64,000 nt of DNA, taken from Amblyomma americanum. Its lineage: Eukaryota; Arthropoda; Arachnida; Ixodida; Ixodidae. Below are positions 35,736-46,192 of this stretch, one piece after another (within the stretch, counting starts at the first letter, position 1; the number at the start of each line of letters is the position of its first letter). The stretch spans positions 30,785,097-30,849,096 of the forward strand of contig NC_135505.1 of the NCBI RefSeq assembly GCF_052857255.1, in the 5' to 3' direction. A program made the position numbers and the translations under genes. A model generated the notes under the pieces. The model searched no databases, was not told where the DNA came from, and saw nothing but the letters and a program-made list of their open reading frames with translations.

Positions 35736-36437
35736 TGTATCTTACTGGTACTCACCTATGGGGGCAGAAACGTCCATGGAGGCTAACTAAAAGGGTTCAG
35801 CTGAAGTTAAAGGCAGTGCAGCGAGCTATGGAAAGAAAAATATGGTTTATGGGGGTTTAACGTCCAGAAGCGACTCGGGCTATGAGGGACGCCGTAGTGA
35901 AGGGCTCCGGAAATTTCGACCACCTGGGGTTCTTTCACGTGCACTGACATCACACAGCACACGGGCCTCTAGAATTTCGCCTCCATCGAAATTCGACCGC
36001 TGTGGCCGGTATCGAACCCGCGTCATTTGGGCCGGCAGCCGAGCACCATAACCACTCGGCCACCGCGGCGGCCAGAGAAAAATGATAGGTGTAACGTTGA
36101 GAGACCAGAAGCTGGCAGAGTGGGTGAAGGAACAAATGCCTGTTAATGGCATCCTAGTGAAATCGTGAGGAAGAAACGGGCTTGGGCAAGACATGTATGC
36201 GAAGGCAAGATAACCGACCGCGCGTGTCTTTAAGGGTTATTGAGTGGATTTCAAGAGAAGACAAGCGGAGGAGGAGGCGGCAGCAGAAAGTTAGGCAGGC
36301 GGATGAGGTTAAGTTAGTGGGGATGCGAGGATAACCATCCTTTGCCGCAGCTGGCAAAGGACGGTTAATTGGGGAGACGAGAGAGGCCTTTGCCCTGCAG
36401 TGGGTGCAGTCAGGCTAATGATGATGGTGGTGATGAC
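35735..36437 (+). mobile_element. RTE-type LINE 3' fragment, interrupted by a SINE
   Basis: Translation shows the C-terminal region of RTE-like reverse transcriptases: LTYG, then LTKRVQLKLKAVQRAMERK up to the SINE at 35842, continuing MIGVTLRDQKLAEWVKEQ on the far side. It goes on through HV, an RVxEW-like region and QW, ending in a GATGAT-rich 3' tail. Several frameshifts are present. 5'-truncated. Confidence 0.75.
35842..36075 (-). mobile_element. tRNA-derived SINE, short subfamily, inserted in the RTE fragment
   Basis: Intact minus-strand copy: head GCCGCCGCGGTGGCCGAGTG at the right, box B GGTTCGATACC, core, tail GTTAAACCCCCATAAACCAT. Flanked by AGAAAAAT on both sides (35834-35841 and 36076-36083), a target-site duplication that falls in the RTE codons for MERK-M. 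Confidence 0.88.
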
Positions 36438-36492
36438 AGCACACAGGTGCCTTTGTGGAGCGCCCTAACCACTGAGCCATCGCGGTGGCCTC
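36437..36492 (-). mobile_element. SINE tRNA-head fragment
   Basis: GAGCGCCCTAACCACTGAGC and the following CGCGGTGG are the inverse of a SINE head. Only about 55 bp remain. Confidence 0.6.
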
Positions 36493-37819
36493 ATTTGCTT
36501 CCATTTTTTGCTCTCTCCGATGTAGAGACTGGTAAGTGCCCTCATTTTTGCCTTTCCTCTGCCACCCTCACCATGAAATCATTGGCTCGCCCTCGCTTAG
36601 AAAGCTCATCCTCTCTCGCTTTCACCCTCAATTTGTCCGCCCTGTGTGACTGCAGCTCTCATAATCAGCACTGTTGACATTCGAGGTATTTTTTTACCAG
36701 TGTGTCAATGCTGCTGAGTCACACTATAGGAGCAAATAATTGTTCACTGCATCTGCTTTCCACTGTGTTGAGCCGCATGGATCTTTTGCTTAGTACTTCA
36801 AAGTTCTGAGTAGCCAAAATGGTCGGAAGAAATGACATAGGGACTATGGTCATGTAGCCATTCACAGGTAAGAGGCGGGTTAGTCTGGTACTTCTGGCAG
36901 CGCCTAAAATTAACTGTGCCGGTAGAATTTGGGCCGTGAAAAGCACAGAAAAATCTAATATCCTAAGCAGCGAATCAGAAGAGAGTCCCGGGGGGATTTC
37001 AGCCAGCAAATTCTCTCATCTGTGGCATAGTAGACGTGCACTACTATAGTTGATTCGGCTGACCTGCCCTCCGCGCACACTCTGCAAGTTTGGAGGGAGT
37101 GTAGCGACAAATGACACGAAGAAGGGAAATTCGGACAGGGGTCACGCTTGATTCGCTGCCTGGAGGCGTGCGGCACTCCTGGCAGGTTAGACAAAATTCC
37201 GAATCAAGCTGTTTCCACAGGCAAGGCATTGAAGCGTAAATGAGTGGGGAACTATATAAGACAAAAGGGAGAGTATACGGTGAAATTAACGCGTTTAGCT
37301 GCGTTACACAGGTAACATATTGCAATGACCAAAAAAGGATGATGCTAAGCGTACACAACGTATGTCATGCGATTTAAGCTAAACAAAACAACACGAGATA
37401 CATGTAGAGATCGAACCACGCGCTCGCAAAGGAGGAAGCGTTAGGGAGAACGAGGGGAAACGATGGCTTATCTTCAAAGTGTAAAGGTGCTGAGCGCCGA
37501 CGGTCTGCATACGATCGCTGCGGTGCCCACCTAGCTGGTGTCACGAATGCCGGAGGGCTGCGGCCACGCATCTTTGCGGCTGCTGTTGCCGCACTTGACG
37601 TATCGGGCCTCAGCGGGAGTTGCCTGCCATATCCGCTAGCTTGACTGACTGTCGCCGCACGTAAAGACTTCCTCTAAACAACCTGATCGGCTCGTACGTG
37701 TTTTCCGTGCCCCATGCACCTACTGTGCATGCGGGGGCGTCAAGAGCATTGGGGAGCAGTGGCGTCTTAATTCGCCCCTCGGAGACGGCCTTCGACGGCC
37801 TGTGTCGTCCTCGCATGCT
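36493..37819. other. No recognised gene; unassigned sequence
   Basis: No family motif is recognised on either strand. The segment near 37072-37118 (GCACACTCTGCAAGTTTGG...AGCGACAAA) resembles 48330-48375 (GCACACTCCGTAAATTAGG...AGCGACAAA), suggesting two copies of an unidentified repeat. Confidence 0.3.
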
Positions 37820-38282
37820 CTTTGAGAGAGTATAGCGTGCCGCCCCGTGGGAAACGAGGAGGTAGTGGGCCCACGGGGGAGGATGGAGTTATCCGAGAGA
37901 AGAGTTACTGTTAGTATTTGTGATGATGACCTGTCCCCAATATTTGATTGGGCGTGCTTTACTCTCCTCTATCTCCTTTTCAACATGTTTTCCTTTCCCC
38001 GGTCCATGGTTGGATGAGTGTTTGTGTTTTGACCTAACTGGTAATTGTTGTCCCCACTGAGGGCGGGGATAGGGATTAAAAGAAGACGTTTTGGTGAGAC
38101 CGAGGGTTGATTTCGTCCGGTCACTCTGCAGATCAATCAGGATGTATATAGTTTTTCTCCTTGTTGTACCTTCTGTTCTTTCTTAACTCTTTTATATGTG
38201 ATTAAACAGTTTACCTTCCTGAAGTTCCTCGAGTAATATGTGGCTGTGCAAGTTTAGAACCTCAAGACGTCGGCATCCAACA
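37820..38282 (+). repeat. Possible solo LTR
   Basis: About 450 bp with LTR-like composition: GC-rich start, internal GGCGGGGATAGGGATTAAAAG, a TATATAG segment, ATTAAACAG, and an end in CAACA. There is no flanking coding region, and no second copy in the window to prove it. Confidence 0.25.
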
Positions 38283-39760
38283 GCTTCTTCTACCTTTCCC
38301 CTTTGGGCTGTCATCAAAGAAGAGGAAGGGGAAATTCTCAACTATGGTTAACTGCAGTGCGGCCTTCACACGTGGCTTGGCCGTTTCATGGACCGTGCAC
38401 CCGCTGTTCCTTCGTCGAAGAGAGCAGCCGCGCAAAGGGTGATGCCTTGGGGCTCGGAGGGTCAGCGCAGCTGCGCACATGTTCGAAGGATGCGGATCGA
38501 CTGCTTCCGTCAACATCTGGCCAGTCTTTACAATGAGATATAGGATTAGGACGGCCATGAATGCGAAAACTGTGTGGCATCGTCGTCTGAGTAAAGCCTC
38601 CGCCTACCAAGCATGGCAAGAGGCACGCAGTGTTCAGGGGGATTTCCCTCTCTCCGGCTGCCACGGATGACAGGTGCATCAAGGGAAGTTTCCCTCTCCA
38701 CTTGCTTGGAAGAGGAGCTAAGGACCTGACTAAGAGTAACTCAGAAAAAATGAAAATGACTCGGACAACAGCAGGCCTCCCGAAGAACTGTCTGTGCAAA
38801 AATGGGGCTTGCGGGAGCTATGCCTTCAGCACATTATTCGGGAAGGGCAACCTGGGTTTCACAAGCCCCACCCATGGCTATGTTTGAAACAGCCGCCTGC
38901 CGGTAAGGTGAACCACTACGCCGGTAGTGGTATGAGGACTCGCAGGGATCTATCAATGTGATACATTTTGAGTATTTACCAAAGTGGGAACGAACAAACA
39001 ACTGGAGATGATAAAATAGGGAAAGTATAAGGAATCGCTAGAGGAAATGTTAATTTTCTCAGACAACAGCAGGTCTCCATGCAAAATAGTATAAGGCAGA
39101 GAGCCTCGCGAAGATATGTGTGCAAAAATGAGCCTTGGGGTGCTATTCCTTCTCCATAGTCTCTTCTCTGCATTGTGAAAAGAGATTACGAATGGTGATG
39201 GAATAAAAAGAGAATCAGAACCAAATTAGATCGATGAGTGAAAGACAATATGAACTCACAATTGGAATAAAATCAGAACTGGAATAGATTAAAAGAAGAT
39301 CGAAGTGCTGTTGCGTTTCCTCCGCATCAATCCAATTGAACGGCCCTCATTTTTTTTCCAGCCGCCTTCGGATGGAATGCGTCCTCTGTTTTTTTTATTC
39401 TCACACGTCGGTTGCCTCGCCGTGGATGCTTCAGGTGTCCGACGACGGATCCTCGCTGCCCGTGCACATGGTTTGTATATCCCCTTCAGGCGCGAATTAA
39501 GACAACAAGAAGGAAAATTGTGATTCCTTCAAATATTGCCTATAAACAGCAACCAAAACTGAGTGGTATGAAAAAAAACGTGTTTATTGAGTCAACAAAA
39601 ATTTTTTGTGATGTGTACATTTGTACACATGGCGCCTCTAGGCCGTAAAGTATGTCGACAGCCACTCACACAGGAAGAACTATTTCCAGATGCTGTAACT
39701 CTTCACAAGTACTTCAGAATGAATTTTCAATTCCTATCAGCTTGCCCACATCGATTGCTT
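38283..39760. other. No recognised gene; dispersed-repeat-like sequence
   Basis: Part of this stretch (about 38800-38945) shares short blocks with 28440-28575 (CTGGGT-T--CAAGCCCCA, GTGGTRTGAGGACTC), hinting at an unclassified repeat. No supported ORF. Confidence 0.3.
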
Positions 39761-41590
39761 CTACTTTTTGGTATGAAATTCATAGTAACAATCCTTTGTG
39801 GCACTTAGGCAGAGGAAAACTCCGCATTTGCGACAGCAAACTCGGGACTTCGAAACACAGCCTGTGTTTCGGCACCTTTGCGGGAAGTTGGCATTCATGT
39901 GAATTGGCCAGTGATTGTTTCCGTCAATCCTTGTAGAGTTTGTCGGCATAGGCATGCCGATATGTGACTTTCGGGTAGGCTTTGCAGAGCTGGTGCTTGG
40001 TCTTCCCCTCTTGTTGGGTGCAATCCTGTTGCTTGCAATCAAGCTCCTTGCAATGTCGACTGAAATGCCATAACATCCTTCATATCCTTTTTTGGCAGTC
40101 CCTCTGCGTTAGCATCGCGAATGTACTCAAGCCAGCTGTTGCAAACTGCAAAGGAAAGGAAGTGGGAGATTACCCTTACTGGCCATTTCTTCGTCTTTGC
40201 ACGAAGGGGGTAGAGCGACATCAAAAAGTCCAACTTGTCGACGCCACCCATAAATCGATTGTACTTGGCGATTACCTGCGGGCAGTTGATGTCGGCATGC
40301 TCCTTTGCTGCTTCACTCCATCTCTTCACCTTGGTGATCGTGCCTGGTCCTGCAACTGTAGAGGTCATGTTGACTGGACCATTGTCGTGCCAGCGAACAA
40401 TGACCATGTCTTCCTCTTCAGTAATCTTGAAGTCGTAGCTTCCGCGCCCTCCGTTCTTCAGCTCTTTTTCGCTTTTCAGCTCACAGCCTAGAAGTCTGTT
40501 GGACCTAATCGTGCCAGACGCTAAAATTCCAAGCAATTTCAGCTCTCGGAAGAGCGGCACAGAAGAAAAATAATTGGCCATGAAGCATCTCATGTTGAGA
40601 CCATGCGGGAGCGCTTCCACAAGCCGCATCACAACCGAACCACCAAGGCCCAAATGTGAATGGTCGTTGCTTACGCCAGTTCCTTTCCCTTGATAGAGCT
40701 CAAAGTCATGAGCCATGCCGTCTGAACTACAGCGGACGAATACTTTAAGTCCTTCAGGGTTTGACTTGTTCTTCACAAACTGCTTAGCGGGGACCCTTCC
40801 TGTGAAGGGCACCATTTGTTCGTCAATGCTGCTTTCTGTGAGAGGTTCTAAAGCGAGACATTGACTTCTGACGGCATCAATGATTGGCACCACATTACAA
40901 AACTTGTTCTTCAGCGGATCCGGCGGAGCATCGACATCAGTAACATGCAGTGCTGCTCGTAGCTTGAAAAAGCGTTTGCATGTCATTGCATCTGCAATGC
41001 AGGGGATTCTTGTGTCCTCCTGCCAATACATTCGGATTCTCGGAAATTTCAAGATTCCCATTCGTATCATAATGCCAATAAAGACTGATTTCTTCCGATG
41101 TGGTATTCAGCTCGACTCCATCTCTTTTCAGCACATAAATGTTGGTGAAATGTGCTAGATCGTCAAAAATGTTCTCTGGAAAGTACTTCATGAAGTACTC
41201 AAGTGGCTCAAGTACCGCTGATCTGCGGTTAGGAATGAAGGTGCATTCAGTGTTTACCGGCGAGAATTTCTTCTTAATCCACTTCACCACGGTTTTCTTT
41301 CTTTTCGTTGGCGGTGGCCCCACTGGCTGCACATTCTCTTCATCATCACTACTACTACTGATGGTGTGGTCTATTATCAAAGAATCTTCAGTTGAAGTTG
41401 CCTAGAATGAAATGGAAAAGTTTAAGAAATATATCGGGAGATGTTTCAAACTGCTTGCCAAATCTTACTAACCACAAATTCGGCAGATTCTTCGAATTCA
41501 TCGTCCGAGAAGTCCCCATCTGAGATGTTCCCGTCGGCTATTCTGGCCAAAAGAGCTTGAGCAGACCTAGTCGATGCCTTTTGCCGGCAT
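39761..41590 (-). pseudogene. piggyBac-family transposase, frameshifted and catalytically altered, with an apparent intron
   Basis: Reading right to left: an acidic N-terminal piece (about 41590-41473, GNISDGDFSDDEFEE); a GT-AG gap of 71 bases (41472-41402); an Asp/Ser-rich tail then TKRKK; and the transposase core from about 41280. A frameshift near 41078 breaks EEIS from FIGIMIRMG. The 343-codon core (41070-40039) shows SIDEQMVPF, GLGGSVVMRL, KYNRFMGGVD and a Trp-rich end. A second frameshift near 40057 (QSTLQGA-stop) separates the C-terminal Cys-rich domain (RCRNTGC...CRKCGVFLCL), which ends at 39764. Of the three catalytic Asp of piggyBac enzymes, the first (SID) and third (GGVD) are present, but the second is Ala (FMANYF instead of a DN-F motif, codon at 40576-40578). 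No terminal repeats or TTAA pair were identified. Confidence 0.88.
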
Positions 41591-41618
41591 ACTGAGTGCT
41601 CTTTGAGACCTATAATGT

Positions 41619-41621
<3 letters not shown>

Positions 41622-41682
<61 letters not shown>
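41622..41682 (+). repeat. (TA)n microsatellite, about 30 units
   Basis: Perfect TA repeat lying between the piggyBac pseudogene and a Penelope-type tail. A shorter TA run at 41763-41777 separates the two Penelope tails. Confidence 0.97.
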
Positions 41683-41687
<5 letters not shown>

Positions 41688-41762
41688 AGTTGAAAACGCT
41701 TCATTATAGCCATAGATTTATTTTGAGTGACGTTTCGGACAGAGCCTGTCCTTTCTCAAGAC
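41683..41762 (-). mobile_element. Penelope-like element 3' tail fragment
   Basis: On the minus strand CTTGAGAAAGGACAG, CTGTCC and GAAACGTCACTC make a 6-bp hairpin followed by GAAAC, the signature of PLE terminal regions. It is embedded between TA runs. Confidence 0.55.
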
Positions 41763-41811
41763 TATATATATATATAGCGAAAAGGTCGCAACTGGTTCGA
41801 TTATCTAGGTT

Positions 41812-41853
41812 TATTCACCAACGGTTTCAGACGATGGACCATCCTTCATCAGG
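41812..41853 (-). ncRNA. Hammerhead-ribozyme-like motif in Penelope tail
   Basis: Minus strand: CUGAUGA, a 17-base imperfect hairpin, then GAAAC and a short CC-GUU-GG hairpin followed by U. Both conserved core boxes of a hammerhead are intact, and hammerheads are known in PLE terminal repeats. However, the base expected to be A, C or U at the cleavage site is G, and stem II is bulged, so activity is doubtful. Confidence 0.4.
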
Positions 41854-42510
41854 GTAAAGTCGAATGAATACACAGATGTGCGCATTTACGGTCCTAAATG
41901 CAGAGGGAGAGGAGGCACGTTCTCTCTCTTTCTCTATGTCGGCGTCCACTAAGGGGAAAGGAGAATGGATGCGAAACAAGTTAAAAAAAGCTAGTTAAAA
42001 TACAGAGGTGACAGACATGCAGCAGAGCTTAGAGGGATGGATTTTCGCCGAGAAGACTAAAGCAAGAAAGGTTTCCTTCTGCGGAAGCGAGAAGTTCGAG
42101 CACAAGGGGAAAATAACGAAAACACAGAAAACAAGAAAAGAACAAAAAGGAAAACACCAGAATACACTGAAACAAAACACAAAGGAACACATAGCATGAC
42201 CCGCTCCCTAGCGGTGCAGATGTTAAGAACTCTTGTAATGTAATTTACTGTCAGCTGTCAAGGCCGCGTCATTACGCCTTGTTCAAGAGGCACCAGTGAC
42301 CGTTACGAGGGCAACGTGTCGCCTCAGCGGCGGAAAAGCGGTCGTCCAGACGCCGTGTCGAAACCCGATCCCACAACTAGCCGCCGCAGAAAGCAACCAC
42401 CGGCCGTTCGTCAGAGGGCGCCTGCGCCGCGCGTCCCACCGCTGACAATTCCGAGAAGGGAGCTTGGAGGACAAGGAGGAAAAAGGGAAACCGGCATGGA
42501 GTAAAGAAGA

Positions 42511-42532
42511 GGGGGGGGGGGGGGGGGGGGGG
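42511..42532 (+). repeat. Poly-G homopolymer, 22 G
   Basis: Uninterrupted G run within the Penelope 3' region. Confidence 0.9.
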
Positions 42533-42591
42533 CGCATGGTGAGCAGGATAAAAGGAAAACAAATGGAAAATAACAGACGGGAGCTTCTTTC

Positions 42592-43140
42592 TCAATTGGA
42601 AAGGTTTTTGAGGAAGGCAAAATTGCCCAAGTTCTCATTAATGCCGTGGGTTAATGTCCGAAATTTATGTATGAAATACGATTCCCTTTGTTCTCTTTGG
42701 CGGCCGGTTTGAAAACCCGACTGTAGGAGGATGACCCGGATGCTTTCAAATGAGTGCTGTGGCAGACATAGGTGCTTAGAAAAGGGTAGGTTTGGCAGTG
42801 TGTGAACGTGGGCCTTGTGGTTGTTGAATCGCAACCTGAACGGAGTTTCTGTCTGGCCGATGTACTGCATGCCGCACACGCTGCAGTGAAGCATGTAGAC
42901 CACATTTGCACTGTCGTAATTTAGAGTTTCTTTGATTGTGAAAGTAAAGTCAGAGAAGGTACCTTTTGCAATTCCTGTTGTCAGCATGTGACAGCAAACC
43001 TTGCAGCGTGGTTTTCGGCAGGGTTGACACCCGGGGTTTGGGTTAGCATTGGGCGATGTTCTGGATTTAACTAAAATGTTCTTGCTGCGCCGGTATACCG
43101 CTCTTGGTGGCTGCTTAAAAATATCCATGATGATATCCAT
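42592..43140 (-). CDS. GIY-YIG endonuclease domain of a Penelope-like element
   Basis: A 182-codon frame. A Cys-rich segment (GCQPCRKPRCKVCCH) precedes the nuclease core: VVYMLHCSVCGMQYIGQTE with R and N-H residues downstream (RLRFNNHK), followed by a C-terminal ESYFIHKFRTL. These are the GIY-YIG catalytic features known to be fused to PLE reverse transcriptases, where the nuclease nicks DNA for target-primed integration. The RT domain that should precede it is missing here, so this is a relic frame. Confidence 0.85.
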   Translation of the reverse strand: MDIIMDIFKQPPRAVYRRSKNILVKSRTSPNANPNPGCQPCRKPRCKVCCHMLTTGIAKGTFSDFTFTIKETLNYDSANVVYMLHCSVCGMQYIGQTETPFRLRFNNHKAHVHTLPNLPFSKHLCLPQHSFESIRVILLQSGFQTGRQREQRESYFIHKFRTLTHGINENLGNFAFLKNLSN

Positions 43141-43220
43141 GATGAAGAGCTCTGCGTGGTATCGCCGGAATGGATTAATGTGCGCCTCTCGCGCTCGTCT
43201 TTATGGACGCGCATGCTTGT

Positions 43221-43870
43221 TTAGCCTATGCAGCGGTGTGTTGTGGGAAAATACAGTGAAATGCTAGCAGAGCTGCTTTGTTGCGAGTACGCTTGTGCTT
43301 TTATAGCTCGTGTAGCTATTCGGCAGCGCTTGAGCACAACGATTGCTTGTGGAAACTGTTGTCCCCAGTCGTTTTCTGTACTACGGCGTGCACGATGTAG
43401 TATCCACCTTTCATGAATGGCAGGCAATATACAGCGGAAAACGCCAACCTCACTGATCGGGGATATTTCATTGAACATTATGTTCCGAATGTAGCCTTCA
43501 TCTCTGAAGCGGCGGCCCTTGCTCAGCTGGTGTTCGCATCGCATGCCGGATGATCGGAGATACTGAAGAATTTGCTCTTCGGTGGGCACTACAGCCTGCC
43601 TCGGACTTCGCACCAAGCCATCAGTCAACCCTAGAAATCCTCCAGGTACCAGGTGCTGCCCAGGACACGCCACCGTTGATAGATTCCAACAAAACGTGCT
43701 CCGCAGCGGCACTCAGTTCGGCCGGGTTGGGCGCGCAGTACCCTACCAGTGAGCTCCCAGCGTTGTACGCGAGGTGGCAGCACAGGAAAATGAAAAAAGC
43801 GGATTGTACACACCGCCGCTGAAGGGGATATACACTTGTTTCTATAACGCTTTTCCTTGATGATCCCAAG
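43221..43870 (-). pseudogene. Decayed coding fragment, possibly transposon-derived (SWIM-type?)
   Basis: Minus-strand frames overlap with shifts. One carries VPTEEQILQYLRSSGM and GRRFRDEGYIRNIMFNEISP; a shifted frame continues VYCLPFMKGGYYIVHAVVQ. The pattern of 'F.EGYI..I.......V...V.PSM..GYY.V' is reminiscent of the region before SWIM zinc fingers in arthropod transposon-related proteins. No complete zinc finger is seen, and the identification is tentative. Confidence 0.25.
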
Positions 43871-44234
43871 GGGCAGAACGAGCTCGGTGTGAAGTTGGCC
43901 TTGTAGGCAGGCTGACCAAAAATGCTCGGGCAGACATTGCTGACAGACCCTGAGCAGAGGGGATTGACATCGGCCTTCCAGAGGCCGACTTCGTCGGTCC
44001 GATGCGTCTTGCCGATTTTCCCCCATCGGGCCGTCTATAAGGCTACGCACAACCCAGACTGCATTTTAATTGTTTGGCCAGTGGCCCGAGATCATATGTC
44101 AATGCGAGCCCAAGTAAGAACAGATCACTTGAGACCTCTGTCCGGCGGTTCGCGGTCACTGCAGCCCCGATAACCAATACCAAGCTATATTAACGCAGCC
44201 TTTTGTGTTGGGTCCCTTTCCTCTTAACCTCTAA
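43871..44234. other. No recognisable feature
   Basis: Unassigned sequence between the decayed coding fragment and the fold-back element. Confidence 0.3.
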
Positions 44235-44505
44235 AGCTTCGTGGGGAGAAGTTGCTTGCTGCACACTCGCGTCCAGTGGCCCGCGGCTGGCATTGCATGG
44301 CTTGCTAGATATTGAATGAAGTCATTACCCTCTCGTTTGAATTAACATAGAGAGGATGATTAATGAATGGCTTCATTTAGACACCCTTTCGAGGTTACTC
44401 TAACGAGAGGACTAGTAATGACTTCATTCATTCATTCGAGCCAGCTGCAGGCCACTGGACGCGGGTGTGTAGCAGTTAACTGCTTAATATATTCCCCGCG
44501 AAGCT
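44235..44505. mobile_element. Fold-back/MITE-like element with long imperfect inverted arms
   Basis: The left half (44235-44340) is an imperfect inverse of the right half (44400-44505), centred at about 44370. Matching blocks are AGCTTCGYGGGGA, GCGTCCAGTGGCC, GAATGAAGTCATTA and CCTCTCGTT. Arms of about 105 bp with a spacer of about 60 bp; no coding content. Confidence 0.7.
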
Positions 44506-45708
44506 ATGCCAGAATTGCTTCAGTGCATAAAGGTGAACGTCGTAACAATAAAACTTTTTATTACATGAAGAATGCATTACTGTTATGCACTGGCTTTATT
44601 TATGCAGGTATGAACTCAACAGTCAGTTAACAAGAGCAAGGTGTCAGGCTATAGTTGGTTCTGCATAACGAAAGAAAACAGCGTCTAGAACGGGGGCACA
44701 CGGGAGGACTCCCGACTTTAATCGTTGCGTCATCACAGGCAGAGCACGTACGAGATAGGCTCACCCGGGAAACCGTAGAAGCGGTCGAGATTCATTAGGC
44801 CAATTACCAGTGCATAAAAACACTCTCCCTTTGTTTGTCTAGGAAGGAGATGGAATTCCTAGGTGACATGACGAATGTTTCCAAAAAAAACATAGAATCT
44901 CAGAAAAACAACCCATCGGGACGTTTGGAATATCCCCCCGTAGGTTCTCATTTTTCCCGAACACATCCAAAAAACGTTCCCACAGCTAGCAGTGTCCAAA
45001 AAGTTGTGCGTCCTAGGGAAAGCCCCAAAAGGTTAGTGCTCGATTTTTCGCCTCTGGTTCAATAAAAATATTCCTCTCTTTTCGTGCGGCCTCCACTCAT
45101 CTAAGAGCACATGTTTGCCAAATTTCAGGCACATAATTACGTTTCAGGAGGTGTAATCTACCTGTCCACTCGTGTGAATGCGCGCTGGCTCGGCCGTCCT
45201 GCACCTACCTGTTTACATGAATGTCCTAGCATTTTACACACAACAGAAATATGAATTTAAAAACACAACAGCAATTAGCAGCGCCTTACAGAACTCATTT
45301 AATTTTAATAGCTGTGCTCTTTACATTTAAATGAATACAAACCGCAGGCGCATATGTCTGCACCATTCAATACACAATGTACGTAGCACTAGGACATCAG
45401 CATATAATGATAGCCACTTTTTTTCTCTAGCTCTGAGAAATTTAAAAATAAAGCAGAAAAAATTCAATGCATGGAGGCTGAAAGTTGATGCACCTTGAGA
45501 AAACATTCACAGGACTACAAAGGCATATATGCACACGCAAAAGCAAACGCATGTAAAGAGCAACTTGGGTGGCCAAACGAAAAGACGAGAGGCGCGTACG
45601 CTGCATACACGTACGCTGTTTCAGGTCGCGGATTTTCTGCAAGTTGAAACCCCCCTCTCGCTTAGAGACTCGCATGAGCCTCAGAGCAAGCTTCAGCGAT
45701 GTGTTCAT
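44506..45708. other. No recognisable feature
   Basis: AT-rich, no supported ORF or repeat signature. Confidence 0.3.
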
Positions 45709-45832
45709 GTTTTTATGGGGTTTAACATCCCAAAGCGACTCAGGCTATGAGGTATACCGTAGTGGAGAGCTCCGGAAATTTCGACGACCCGGGATTCTTT
45801 AACGTGCACTGACATCGTACATCAGAGACGTG
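45709..45832 (-). mobile_element. SINE fragment, short subfamily (head missing)
   Basis: Minus-orientation tail (GTTAAACCCCATAAA) and core (GATGTCAGTGCACGTTAAAG) are present; the tRNA head is gone. It abuts the RTE fragment that follows. Confidence 0.75.
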
Positions 45833-45837
45833 TTATC

Positions 45838-46192
45838 AAAACAGAAAAGAAATGATAGGTGTGACGTTAAGAGACTGGAAGCGGGCAGAGCGGGTGAGGG
45901 AAGAAACGCGGGTTAATGACATCCTAGTCGAAATCAAGAGGAAGAAATGGGCTTGGTCGGGGCATGTAATGCGAAGGCACGATAACCTCTGGTCCTTAAG
46001 GGTAACGGAGTGGATTCCAAGACAAGGCAAGCGTAGCAGGGGGCGGCAGAAGGTTAGGTGGGCGGATGAGATTAAGAAGTTTGCGGGGATAGGGTGGCCT
46101 CAGCTGGTACAGGACAGGGTTAATGGGAAAGATATGGGAGAGGCCTTTGCCCTGCAGTGGGCATAGTCAGGCTGATGATGATGATGACTGAG
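45838..46192 (+). mobile_element. RTE-type LINE 3' fragment
   Basis: A 104-codon frame from 45852 reads MIGVTLRDWKRAERVREETR, then WAWSGHVMRRHDN, RVTEWIPRQGKRSRGRQK and a C-terminal GEAFALQWA. This is the conserved C-terminus of RTE-like LINE polyproteins. It ends in a (GATGAT)-rich tail. Less decayed than the 35735-36437 copy. 5'-truncated. Confidence 0.82.

Larger units (their letters stand above)
41779..43140 (-). mobile_element. Penelope-like element, 3' part with GIY-YIG endonuclease
   Basis: Comprises the GIY-YIG ORF (42592-43140), about 740 bp of 3' sequence and a terminal CCTGATGAAGGATGG...GAAACC motif (41822-41853). No reverse transcriptase is recognisable to the right of 43140, so it is 5'-truncated. 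It belongs to a different PLE family from the pair at 57-63 kb. Confidence 0.75.
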
